From positions 1 to 64,000 of the forward strand of contig JBGSNX010000016.1 of assembly GCA_041739465.1 (NCBI GenBank): DNA of 64,000 nucleotides, written 5' to 3'. Position 1 is the stretch's first letter; every line of letters starts with the position of its first letter. The notes below the pieces were generated by a model. It was not told where the DNA came from and did no database searches. It worked only from the letters and a program-made list of their open reading frames with translations. Both the position numbers and the translations under genes were made by a program. This document shows, one piece after another, positions 34,029-42,860 of this stretch. Origin of the DNA: BOKV01 sp041739465 (GTDB lineage: Bacteria; Pseudomonadota; Alphaproteobacteria; Rhizobiales; Rhizobiaceae).

Positions 34029-35087
34029 ATGTTGACCAGCGTTACGCCCGAGCATCCGCAAACGGCAAGCCATCTGCCCGCAGACCACCCCAAGGTAGCC
34101 TTCGGAAAGGTGGGCGTATTGCTCGTCAATTTGGGCACGCCCGACGGCCACGACGCGCGCAACATGCGCAAATATCTGGAGGAATTTCTCTCCGACAAGC
34201 GTGTGATCGAGTGGCCAAAAGCGATCTGGTATCCGATCCTCTACGGCATTGTTCTCAACACTCGGCCGAAAAAATCCGGCGCGGCCTATGCGTCCATCTG
34301 GAACAATGAACTTGATGAATCGCCCTTGCGCACGTTTTCCCGGTCACAGTCGCAAAAGCTTGCGCAAACGCTGGCTTCGCACAAGCATGTCGTGGTCGAT
34401 TGGGGCATGCGATACGGCAACCCTTCCATCGCCAGCCGGATCGACCACATGCGCGAACAGGGCTGCGAGAAGATTGTCGTGTTTCCCCTGTATCCGCAGT
34501 ACTCGGCAGCGACCACCGCGACGGTCAACGACAAGGTGTTTGAGCATCTCATAAAGTTGCGCTGGATGCCTGCTATCCGAACGGTACCGCCCTATCACGA
34601 CGACCCGGTCTATATCGATGCGCTTGCCATTTCAATCACCAAGCATCTGGCGACGCTGGACTTCGAACCGGAAAAGGTCATCGCCTCCTATCACGGCATT
34701 CCGCAGAGCTATTTCCGCAAGGGCGACCCCTATCATTGCCATTGCATGAAAACGACGCGGCTTCTTCGCGAGCGGCTGGGCTGGGGTCCGGAAAAACTGT
34801 TGACCACTTTCCAGTCCCGCTTTGGCCCGGAAGAATGGCTCCAGCCTTACACGGACAAGACGATTGAGCAGATGGCCAAGGATGGCATCAAGGACATTGC
34901 CGTGTTCAATCCAGGGTTTGTCGCGGATTGCCTTGAGACCCTTGAAGAAATAGCCGGAGAAGCGGGCGAGATTTTCCATCACGCTGGTGGACGCAATTTC
35001 ACCCACATTCCTTGTCTCAATGATAGCGAAGAAGGCATGGCAGTGATTGAAGCGATCGTTCGGCGCGAGGCAGCCGGGTGGCTTTGA
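34029..35087 (+). CDS. hemH: Ferrochelatase
   Basis: A 352-residue protein that inserts Fe2+ into protoporphyrin IX, the last step of heme synthesis. KVGVLLVNLGTPD at 27-39, VVFPLYPQYSAATT at 150-163, the metal-binding His222 in SYHGIPQSYFRKGDPYHCHC and GFVADCLETLEEI are intact. The 200-base gap on its 5' side is shared with the divergent dctP promoter; I see no clear Irr or Fur box there. Confidence 0.95.
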   Translation: MLTSVTPEHPQTASHLPADHPKVAFGKVGVLLVNLGTPDGHDARNMRKYLEEFLSDKRVIEWPKAIWYPILYGIVLNTRPKKSGAAYASIWNNELDESPLRTFSRSQSQKLAQTLASHKHVVVDWGMRYGNPSIASRIDHMREQGCEKIVVFPLYPQYSAATTATVNDKVFEHLIKLRWMPAIRTVPPYHDDPVYIDALAISITKHLATLDFEPEKVIASYHGIPQSYFRKGDPYHCHCMKTTRLLRERLGWGPEKLLTTFQSRFGPEEWLQPYTDKTIEQMAKDGIKDIAVFNPGFVADCLETLEEIAGEAGEIFHHAGGRNFTHIPCLNDSEEGMAVIEAIVRREAAGWL

Positions 35088-35211
35088 ATTTACCGGAGCC
35101 TTCAACCATAACCGTCACGCGATTGCGCTAATCCCCTGTCATCACTATATCTTGAATGCTGACCGGAAGCGGTTTGGCTTGCGCGCAATTTTTGTTTGAC
35201 GGGAGAATTCC

Positions 35212-36219
35212 ATGCCGGCCATTTCGGGTTTCGACATTTTTGTCGGGATGTTCGTCCTTTTGCTCATCATGGTGCTCTTTGCGGGCATCAAGCAGGTTCC
35301 GCAGGGATTCAACTTCACCGTGGAGCGTTTCGGCAAATATGTCCGCACACTTCGCCCCGGCCTTAACATCATCATTCCGTTCATTGACCGCATCGGCGCC
35401 AAGATGAACATGATGGAACAGGTGCTCGACGTTCCCACACAGGAAGTTATCACCCGCGACAACGCGTCTGTAAGCGCTGACGGTGTCGCGTTTTATCAGG
35501 TGCTGGACGCAGCGCGCGCCGCCTATGAAGTGCGCGGCCTGCAGAACGCCATTCTCAACCTCACCATGACAAACATCCGCTCGGTCATGGGCTCAATGGA
35601 CCTTGATGAATTGCTGGCAAACCGTGACACCATCAACGACAAGCTGTTGCGTGTCGTGGACGAAGCAGCCAATTCATGGGGCCTGAAAATGACCCGCATT
35701 GAAATCAAGGACATCGCGCCGCCAGCCGACCTTGTTGAAGCCATGGGCCGGCAGATGAAAGCGGAGCGTGACAAGCGCGCGTCGATCCTTGAAGCGGAAG
35801 GCAAGCGGCAGGCGGAAATCCTTCGTGCCGAGGGCGACAAGCAGAGCCAGATCCTGAAAGCGGAAGGCGAGCGCGAAGCTGCCTACCGGCAGGCTGAAGC
35901 GCGCGAGCGCCTTGCTGAGGCAGAAGCGAACGCAACCAAGATGGTTTCGGAAGCCATCGCCAAGGGCGATATCCAGGCGATCAACTACTTCGTTGCGCAA
36001 AAATATGTTGAGGCACTTGGCCTCATCGGCAGCGCCAACAACCAGAAGGTCATCCTGATGCCGCTTGAAACCAGTGCGCTTCTCGGCTCGCTGGCGGGCA
36101 TCGGCGAAATTGCCAAGGAAACCTTCGGCAGTGGTGCGCCTTTGCAAAGGATGCAAACGCAGCGCGCTGTTCCTGCCGTGCCGCAGGCTCGCCTGCCCGG
36201 TGAGGGAGACAAGCAATGA
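35212..36219 (+). CDS. SPFH/band-7 membrane protein (QmcA/stomatin type)
   Basis: A 335-residue protein with an N-terminal transmembrane helix (FDIFVGMFVLLLIMVLFAGI), the SPFH domain (about 30-190: VPQGFNFTVERFGKYVRTL, RDNASVSADGVAFYQVLDA), and an Ala/Glu-rich coiled coil at about 180-245 with repeated AEG units (ILEAEGKRQAEILRAEGDKQ). It forms oligomeric membrane scaffolds. It is paired with NfeD: the ATG of the next gene overlaps its stop, the classical SPFH-NfeD arrangement. Confidence 0.92.
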   Translation: MPAISGFDIFVGMFVLLLIMVLFAGIKQVPQGFNFTVERFGKYVRTLRPGLNIIIPFIDRIGAKMNMMEQVLDVPTQEVITRDNASVSADGVAFYQVLDAARAAYEVRGLQNAILNLTMTNIRSVMGSMDLDELLANRDTINDKLLRVVDEAANSWGLKMTRIEIKDIAPPADLVEAMGRQMKAERDKRASILEAEGKRQAEILRAEGDKQSQILKAEGEREAAYRQAEARERLAEAEANATKMVSEAIAKGDIQAINYFVAQKYVEALGLIGSANNQKVILMPLETSALLGSLAGIGEIAKETFGSGAPLQRMQTQRAVPAVPQARLPGEGDKQ

Positions 36220-36686
36220 TCATGAGCATGATCCAGGAAATGGGTCCCTGGAACTGGTGGATCCTTGCGCTTGTCCTGCTCGGGCTGGAAATTCTGGCGC
36301 CAGGCACGTTCTTCCTGTGGTTCGGCATTTCGGCTTTCGTGATCGGCACCATTTCCCTGGCTGTCGGGCCCGATTCGGACTTCTGGGTCTGGCAGACGCA
36401 GATGATTGGTTTTGTGGTGCTTTCGCTGGTTTCAGCGCTGGTTGGTCGTCGTTTTCTCAACAAGCATGGCCTGACTGACAGCGATGATCCTTTGCTGAAT
36501 GAACGTGGAAAACAGCTGATCGGCCGGACTGCAACGCTGGAAGAGCCCATTCTGGAAGGACAGGGCAGGGTGCGGCTTGGCGAAACAGTCTGGCGCGTCA
36601 CCGGTCCGGACCTGCCAGCGGGTACCCGCGTTCGCATTGTCGAAGCGCAATCCAACACGTTGACGATCGAGCAAGACAAGGCCTGA
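36216..36686 (+). CDS. NfeD-family membrane protein
   Basis: A 156-residue protein with two or three N-terminal transmembrane helices (WWILALVLLGLEILAPGTFFL, MIGFVVLSLVSALVG) and a C-terminal OB-fold domain (about 95-150: LIGRTATLEEPILEGQGRVR, ARGTRV-like TRVRIVEAQSNTLTIEQ). It is the short form without the ClpP-like protease domain. It is translationally coupled to the SPFH gene and converges on kdsD. Confidence 0.92.
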   Translation: MIMSMIQEMGPWNWWILALVLLGLEILAPGTFFLWFGISAFVIGTISLAVGPDSDFWVWQTQMIGFVVLSLVSALVGRRFLNKHGLTDSDDPLLNERGKQLIGRTATLEEPILEGQGRVRLGETVWRVTGPDLPAGTRVRIVEAQSNTLTIEQDKA

Positions 36687-36721
36687 TCTGCAGCACTGTG
36701 CGGCAACATTTACCTGGCAGT

Positions 36722-37696
36722 TCAGGCGACGCCGATCCGCAGCAGATCGTGCATGTGGATGATACCCACCGGAACATCGTCGGCAACGACCAGCAAAGTG
36801 GTGATCGAGCGCTCGTTGAGGATCGCCATTGCCTTGATTGCCAGGGTTTCGGGCGTGATGGTTATTGGCGCACGGGTCATTATTTCGTCCACCGTCAGCT
36901 CAAGCATGTTGCGAAGGATGTTTCGGCGCAAATCGCCGTCGGTGACGACCCCGACGAGTTTTCCGGACACATCCGTGACACCCACGCAACCAAAGCCCTT
37001 GCGCGAGATTGTCTCAACAGCAAGGCGAATGTCCGACCCTGAAGACACCAGCGGCAATGCTTCGCCAGTATGCATGACTTCGGAAACATGCGTCAGGCTT
37101 GCGCCCAGCGATCCGCCGGGGTGAAAGGTCTTGAAATCGCTCTCGGTAAAATCGCGCGCTTCCAGAAGGGCAATGGCGAGGGCATCGCCCAGAGCCAATT
37201 GCATCAGGCTGGAGGTTGTGGGTGCCAGATTGTGCGGGCATGCCTCGGGGACCTTTGGCAGGGTCAGGCAGATGTCGCTTTCGCGGCCCAGGGTCGAGTT
37301 TGCATTCGCAGTGATGGCGATCAGCGGGATCGAGAACCGGCGCGTGTAGGCGACGATACCCTTGAGCTCTGCCGACTCGCCCGACCATGACATGGCAATC
37401 ACCGCGTCCTCACGGGTGATCATCCCAAGATCGCCATGATTTGCCTCAGCTGGATGAACGAAATAAGCCGGGGTTCCGGTCGAGGCGAAAGTGGCAGCCA
37501 TTTTTGCGCCAATGTGACCGCTTTTGCCCATGCCGGTGACAATCACCCGGCCACTGATTTCCGCGAGTCTGGCAACGGCATCTGCAAAAGGCAATGACAT
37601 GCCGCCTTCAAACGCGGCAGCAAGGGCCTGAAGCCCGCCGATTTCAACTTCCATTGTTCGTTTGGCGCTTAGCGCGATTTTGTTCTTGTCGGTCAT
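36722..37696 (-). CDS. kdsD: D-arabinose-5-phosphate isomerase, KpsF/GutQ family
   Basis: A 324-residue enzyme converting ribulose-5-phosphate to arabinose-5-phosphate for KDO and lipopolysaccharide synthesis. The SIS domain (VIVTGMGKSGHIGAKMAATFASTGTP, SWSGESAEL, AITANANSTLG) is followed by HPGGSLG and two CBS repeats (VMHTGEALPLV, IMTRAPITITPETLA). The frame extends 33 codons upstream, but ATG 37696 gives the family length. It is divergent from the beta-barrel gene. Confidence 0.93.
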   Translation of the reverse strand: MTDKNKIALSAKRTMEVEIGGLQALAAAFEGGMSLPFADAVARLAEISGRVIVTGMGKSGHIGAKMAATFASTGTPAYFVHPAEANHGDLGMITREDAVIAMSWSGESAELKGIVAYTRRFSIPLIAITANANSTLGRESDICLTLPKVPEACPHNLAPTTSSLMQLALGDALAIALLEARDFTESDFKTFHPGGSLGASLTHVSEVMHTGEALPLVSSGSDIRLAVETISRKGFGCVGVTDVSGKLVGVVTDGDLRRNILRNMLELTVDEIMTRAPITITPETLAIKAMAILNERSITTLLVVADDVPVGIIHMHDLLRIGVA

Positions 37697-37844
37697 TGAC
37701 CACAATCCATGTCGGTTTTCATCGGTTTCCCTACATGATTTTCCGCAAGGTGTAACGGGGATCATCGTGTGCCTCTGAAACCTCCCGTTAACCATGGATG
37801 TTTACGGTTCGTCAGGAAATTCGCAGCCGGACGATTGCAATCCA

Positions 37845-39440
37845 ATGCTCAAGAACAGGCTCACCAGGCATATGCGCCGGTCAGGGTCAGTGGCGTTTGT
37901 GGCGCTGCTGGCAGCCTTTCAGTTCGCGCATGCGCAGGAAACGCAGTCCTCGGGCACTCAGCCCGCAGAGACAGGTGAGACGGTCAAACGGCGAAATTTG
38001 CAGCCGGAAGTTTCCGGTTTGCGCGGGTCGCTGACAGGGACACAGCCGTCGCTGGATGTCGAAGACCCGTTTTCAGACGGCGGCATCGAGCAGGCCGAGC
38101 GCGATGAAGAAGGCGTTGTCGATCCTGCAACCCCGGTACCCGTGCGCAGGCCGCTGATCTCCAGTGATGATGACTTTTCATCCGGGCGTGCAAGGGCGGA
38201 AGCCCCCGAAGGTCCGGTTGCCGGAACCGTCGTGAACGGTGCGCCGGATCCTCGCGACAGTGTGGCGCAAGATCCTGAGCAAACCGGAACAGCACGCAGG
38301 CCTGAAACCGACCCGTTCTTGCCGACCGGTTTCAGGGCTGGAAGCTGGAATGTGTTTGCCCGGCTCGACCAGGCGATTGGCTTCACGACGAACACTTCAA
38401 AAGCACCGGGCGGCACGAGCGGCGCAATTCTCGAGACCAATGCCACGTTAAGTGCGCGGTCCGACTGGTCGCGCCATGAAGCAAGCATCGAGGCAAATGG
38501 CAGCTTTGACAGGGGAATTTCCGGGGACGCGCAGGAAATTCCCTCTGCAGGGGTGGTTGGCAATCTTCGCCTTGACCTGGCCGATGGTTACACCGGCAAT
38601 CTGCGGAGCAACTACAATTTCAGCACCGAAGCGACCACCAGCAATTCGCTGGGCGGGGGTGTAAGCGACAGGCCGGGCGTTCATGCCTATGGCGGATCGG
38701 CAGAATTGTTGCGCGGCGGACGCAAGCTGGCGCTCAGTGTCAAGGCGTCGGCAGACCGGACTACCTATGAACAGGCATCGCTCGATGGCGGTGGCGTTCT
38801 AGTCCAGAATGACCGCAACAACACCTTGTACCAGCTTACCGGCAGAGTCGGGTACGAACTGAGCGCTGCCATTCAGCCATTTGTTCAAGCAGGCGTTGGC
38901 CGCCGCATTCATGACGAAGAGTTCGACCGGAATGGCGACCAGCGCGACAGCACTCTTTTGGATCTGCGAACAGGTGCCGTCATCGACCTTGGCGAAAAAC
39001 TGCGCGGCGAAGCCGCCATTGGCTATCTGGTTGAAGATTATAACGGATCGTCGCTCCAAACCCTTGGCACCGCCAGCGTCAACGGCAATCTTGTCTGGTC
39101 GCCGGAGCGCGGAACCGACGTGACATTGAGCGCGGCAACAAGCCTCAATGGTTCGACCACCGCTGGTGAAGGCGGCTCGGTCTCCCGAAACTTCGGCATT
39201 TCGGTTGATCGCCAAATCCGTGACCGGCTTTCGGTCAATGCCGGACTTGGCGTTAAAATTGATAGTTTCGAGGATGGCGAACGCGATGTAACCGCGACCG
39301 CAAGTGTCGGGCTTCAATATTGGATCAACCGGTTCCTGGCCGTGACCGCGCAATTGGAACATGAGCGTTTCAACAGCGCTACGGCCGGCAATTCGTGGGA
39401 AGCAAACACCGCGCGGATCGGCCTGACGCTGCAGCGCTGA
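37845..39440 (+). CDS. Outer-membrane beta-barrel protein (BBP2-like)
   Basis: A 531-residue exported protein. A signal peptide (MRRSGSVAFVALLAAFQFAHAQ at about residues 10-31) is followed by a Pro/Asp/Glu-rich disordered region to about residue 165, then alternating amphipathic strands to the C-terminus, which ends in a barrel-like aromatic/hydrophobic strand (NTARIGLTLQR). It resembles the rhizobial DUF2320/BBP2 porin-like family, often linked to polysaccharide genes; galU and galE are adjacent. Starts at 37794 and 37872 are alternatives. Substrate unknown. Confidence 0.8.
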   Translation: MLKNRLTRHMRRSGSVAFVALLAAFQFAHAQETQSSGTQPAETGETVKRRNLQPEVSGLRGSLTGTQPSLDVEDPFSDGGIEQAERDEEGVVDPATPVPVRRPLISSDDDFSSGRARAEAPEGPVAGTVVNGAPDPRDSVAQDPEQTGTARRPETDPFLPTGFRAGSWNVFARLDQAIGFTTNTSKAPGGTSGAILETNATLSARSDWSRHEASIEANGSFDRGISGDAQEIPSAGVVGNLRLDLADGYTGNLRSNYNFSTEATTSNSLGGGVSDRPGVHAYGGSAELLRGGRKLALSVKASADRTTYEQASLDGGGVLVQNDRNNTLYQLTGRVGYELSAAIQPFVQAGVGRRIHDEEFDRNGDQRDSTLLDLRTGAVIDLGEKLRGEAAIGYLVEDYNGSSLQTLGTASVNGNLVWSPERGTDVTLSAATSLNGSTTAGEGGSVSRNFGISVDRQIRDRLSVNAGLGVKIDSFEDGERDVTATASVGLQYWINRFLAVTAQLEHERFNSATAGNSWEANTARIGLTLQR

Positions 39441-39455
39441 GCGGGCTTTGTAAGG

Positions 39456-40337
39456 CTATTCCTTCAAGATCGCCCGCAATTCTGGGCCAATCTGTTTCAT
39501 CAGGGCCTTGTCACGCACTGCATAGGCAAGGTTTGCCAGAACGAACCCGTCTTTGGAGCCGGTGTCATAGGTGTGGCCCTGATAGGTGTAGCCATGAAAG
39601 GTTTGCGACTTGGCAAGTTTCAGCATGGCATCCGTCAACTGGATTTCGCCGCCTGCTCCAGGTTCCTGGCTTTCGAGAATATCGAAAATTTCCGGCTGCA
39701 GGATGTAACGCCCGTTGATGTAGAGGTTCGACGGCGCGGTGCCCGCAGCGGGTTTTTCCACCATGCCCTTGATCTCGAAACCGCCCTTGATGTCCTTGCC
39801 TTTGACGACGACGCCGTATTTGTGGGTTTCCTCCCACGGAACTTCTTCAGTTGCGATTATGTTTCCGCCGGTGCGTTCATAGAGCTTCATCATTCCGGGC
39901 AAACTGCCGGAGTGATCGGGCATCAGCATGTCGGGAAGCAGCAACGCGAACGGTTCATCGCCGATGATCTCCCGTGCACACCACACCGCATGGCCAAGAC
40001 CAAGAGGCGACTGCTGACGGGTAAAAGATGTTGCGCCCGCTTTGGGCTGGCTGGCGGCCAGTGTCTCCAGCGCTTCCATCTTGTTGCGGCTGGTGAGGGT
40101 GTGCTGCAATTCAAAGGAGATGTCGAAATAGTCCTCTATGGCGCCCTTGCCACGGCCGGTCACGAAGACGAAATGTTCGATGCCCGCTGCCCGCGCCTCG
40201 TCCACGACGTGCTGGATTACCGGACGGTCCAGCACGGTCTGCATTTCCTTTGGCACAGATTTTGTTGCCGGCAGAAAACGCGTTCCAAGACCTGCGACCG
40301 GCAGCACGGCTTTTCTCACCCTACGAATTTCTGGCAT
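39456..40337 (-). CDS. galU: UTP-glucose-1-phosphate uridylyltransferase
   Basis: A 293-residue nucleotidyltransferase making UDP-glucose. The GXGTRF-type motif is in VLPVAGLGTRFLPATKSVPKEM, followed by QSPLGLGHAVWCA, LLLPDML, GMVEKPAAGTAPSNLYINGRY and the C-terminal YDTGSKDGFVLAN. ATG 40337 has a GGAGGGG ribosome site. It is divergent from galE, and the two together supply UDP-glucose and UDP-galactose for envelope polysaccharides. Confidence 0.96.
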   Translation of the reverse strand: MPEIRRVRKAVLPVAGLGTRFLPATKSVPKEMQTVLDRPVIQHVVDEARAAGIEHFVFVTGRGKGAIEDYFDISFELQHTLTSRNKMEALETLAASQPKAGATSFTRQQSPLGLGHAVWCAREIIGDEPFALLLPDMLMPDHSGSLPGMMKLYERTGGNIIATEEVPWEETHKYGVVVKGKDIKGGFEIKGMVEKPAAGTAPSNLYINGRYILQPEIFDILESQEPGAGGEIQLTDAMLKLAKSQTFHGYTYQGHTYDTGSKDGFVLANLAYAVRDKALMKQIGPELRAILKE

Positions 40338-40500
40338 GACCCCTCCACGGTAAATGCACTGCAAACACTTTCGATAAAACCTTAGCGCGCCCTTGAACTG
40401 ATTCCCAACCCTTCCCTGCTAGTTTGAAAAAAACCGGTGATTTTCGTGAGAATTGGCCGGGTGTGTCGACATTTCGAATGACAAACACCGTGGGGTTGCA

Positions 40501-41502
40501 ATGAGCGTACTGGTCACAGGCGGCGCAGGATATATTGGCAGTCACATGGTGTGGGAACTTCTCGACCATGGCGAAGATGTCGTGGTCATCGACAATCTCT
40601 CCACCGGCTTTGAGTGGGCTGTTCCAGAGCGCGCCAAACTGATCAAGGGCGACGTAGGCGACAAGGAATTGGTCGAGCAGGTCGTTCGGGAGCACGGTGT
40701 CGATTCAATCATCCATTTTGCCGGTTCGGTCGTTGTCCCGGAATCCATCGAAAATCCGCTCAAATACTATGAAAACAACACCGGAAAGTCGCGCAACCTC
40801 ATTGAAGTTGCGGTCAAGACCGGCATCGAGAAGTTCATATTCTCGTCCACCGCCGCCGTTTATGGCGCGCCAATGACGCAAGGCCCGATCCGCGAAGACG
40901 CCATCCTCAACCCGATGTCGCCATACGGTTCGTCAAAGCTGATGACCGAAATCATGCTGCGTGACACGGCTGAGGCCCACGGCATGCGCTATGTGATGTT
41001 GCGCTATTTCAACGTTGCGGGCTGCGATGTGAAGAAGCGGACCGGTCAATCAACGGTTGGCGCCACCCATTTGATCAAGGTTGCCTGCGAGGCGGCTCTT
41101 GGCAAACGCAGCCACATGAAAGTGTTTGGTACGGATTATGACACGCCCGATGGCAGCGGCGTTCGCGATTTCATCCATGTCAGCGACCTTGTGAATGCGC
41201 ACCGCACCGCACTTGGTTTCCTGCGACAGGGTGGACTGAAGTTCACGGCCAATTGCGGTTACTCGCGCGGGTTCTCCGTGTTTGACGTGATTGATGCGGT
41301 GAAACGGGTTTCCGGAGTGAATTTCAAGGTTGTCCGCGAGCGGCGCCGTCCGGGTGACATTCCTTTCATGGTGGCCAATTCGCACCGGCTGCAATCGCGG
41401 CTTGGCTGGCAGCCAAAACACGATGATCTTGATTTGATCGTCGCGACATCCCTTGCCTGGGAAGAAAAACTTGCCCAGCTTGATGTCGCCAAGGTTGGCT
41501 GA
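40501..41502 (+). CDS. galE: UDP-glucose 4-epimerase
   Basis: A 333-residue extended-SDR epimerase. VTGGAGYIGSH at 5-15 binds NAD; the catalytic Ser is in FSSTAAVYG, and the Tyr-Lys pair is in SPYGSSKLM. YFNVAGCD and RDFIHVSDL follow. The first 16 codons of the longer open frame are discarded in favour of ATG 40501, preceded by GTGGGG. It is divergent from galU with a 163-base shared promoter region. Confidence 0.94.
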   Translation: MSVLVTGGAGYIGSHMVWELLDHGEDVVVIDNLSTGFEWAVPERAKLIKGDVGDKELVEQVVREHGVDSIIHFAGSVVVPESIENPLKYYENNTGKSRNLIEVAVKTGIEKFIFSSTAAVYGAPMTQGPIREDAILNPMSPYGSSKLMTEIMLRDTAEAHGMRYVMLRYFNVAGCDVKKRTGQSTVGATHLIKVACEAALGKRSHMKVFGTDYDTPDGSGVRDFIHVSDLVNAHRTALGFLRQGGLKFTANCGYSRGFSVFDVIDAVKRVSGVNFKVVRERRRPGDIPFMVANSHRLQSRLGWQPKHDDLDLIVATSLAWEEKLAQLDVAKVG

Positions 41503-41610
41503 CCGCAGTCAGGCTTTGTTCAAATCTTCGCCATTCTGTCGACACAACTTGCATGGTAAACGGATCATAAAGTTTTTCCGTTAAACACGGCTTCAAACGC
41601 AATTCCAGCG

Positions 41611-42834
41611 ATGGAGCGAACAACAGCCATGCGAACGACATCACATCTGATTTTTGCAATGATGGTTCAAGCCTTGACGCTGGCGGTACCGGCGACGGCA
41701 TCTGCTGATCCAGGCTTTTCCAAATGGGTTTCAGGATTTCGGCCCGTGGCGCTGAAGGCAGGTGTCAGTGCTTCGGCATACGACCTGTCCTTTGCCGGAT
41801 TGGCGACGCCGGACACGCTGACCATCGAAAAGATGGGCAAGCAGGCAGAGTTCAACAAAAAGGTCTGGGAATATCTCGATTCAGCGGTCAGCGAAACGCA
41901 GATCCGCAATGGTATCGACATGCGCAAGAAATTTGCAGCCCAGATTGCCAATGTTGAAAGCCGTTTTGGCGTCGATGGTGAAACGGTGCTGGCGGTATGG
42001 GGTATCGAAACCCGGTACGGTGCGCGCATGGGAGACCACAATGTGGTTCATGCGCTGGCAACGCTGGCCTATGCCGCGCCGCGCCGGCAGGATTTCTGGA
42101 AAAGCGAACTGATCAATGCGCTGAAGATCGTTCAAGGCGGCCATGTTGCACCGAAGTCGATGATCGGCTCATGGGCTGGAGCCATGGGGCATACCCAGTT
42201 CATGCCTTCCAGCTGGAAACAATATGCCGCCGACTACAATGGCGATGGCAAGCGCGACATCTGGACCAGCGTTGAAGATGCACTGGCGTCCACCGCCAAC
42301 TACCTTGCAAAACACGGTTGGCGCAAAGGCGAAGCCTGGGGATACGAGGTCGTGTTGCCCAAGGGCGTCGGCGCAAAATATGCCGGCAAGGACGGCATTT
42401 CCATTGCCGAATGGCAGGCCCTTGGGGTTGTTCGCGCCAATGGTGCCAAGTTTCCAAGGCCGGGCGACAAGGCAGTGCTGAAGCTGCCTGCCGGGAATGC
42501 CGGACCTGCATTTCTGGTTCTCAAAAATTTCTACGTAATCAAGCGCTACAACAATTCCGATTTCTATGCTTTTGCGGTTGGACATCTTTCCGACCGGATT
42601 GGCGGTGCTGGTGATTTCGTGAAGTCTTGGCCAAGGGGCTATGACCCGCTTAACGAAGCCGAGCGCAAGGAAGTCCAGCAAATCCTGACCCGCCGCGGAT
42701 TTTACAGCGGCGAGATTGACGGCGCGATTGGATCGGGTTCGAAAGAATCGATCCTTGCATTCCAGAGCAGCGTGGGCATGACGCCAGACGGCTTTGCTTC
42801 AAAGGCATTGTTGGCTAAACTGAAGGGCAAGTAG
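41611..42834 (+). CDS. Lytic murein transglycosylase (MltB-like) with PG-binding domain
   Basis: A 407-residue exported enzyme that cleaves the glycan strand of peptidoglycan, forming 1,6-anhydromuramic ends. A signal peptide ends near ATASA (residue 31). The SLT_2 catalytic glutamate is Glu133 in VWGIETRYG; AMGHTQFMPSSW and DYNGDGKRDIW follow. A PG_binding_1 domain covers about 348-405 (LTRRGFYSGEIDGAIGSGSKESI). No lipobox is visible. ATG 41629 is an alternative start. The DUF459 gene follows after 26 bases. Confidence 0.92.
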   Translation: MERTTAMRTTSHLIFAMMVQALTLAVPATASADPGFSKWVSGFRPVALKAGVSASAYDLSFAGLATPDTLTIEKMGKQAEFNKKVWEYLDSAVSETQIRNGIDMRKKFAAQIANVESRFGVDGETVLAVWGIETRYGARMGDHNVVHALATLAYAAPRRQDFWKSELINALKIVQGGHVAPKSMIGSWAGAMGHTQFMPSSWKQYAADYNGDGKRDIWTSVEDALASTANYLAKHGWRKGEAWGYEVVLPKGVGAKYAGKDGISIAEWQALGVVRANGAKFPRPGDKAVLKLPAGNAGPAFLVLKNFYVIKRYNNSDFYAFAVGHLSDRIGGAGDFVKSWPRGYDPLNEAERKEVQQILTRRGFYSGEIDGAIGSGSKESILAFQSSVGMTPDGFASKALLAKLKGK

Positions 42835-42860
42835 CAAAGCTTGCCCGAACTGGAAACGGT

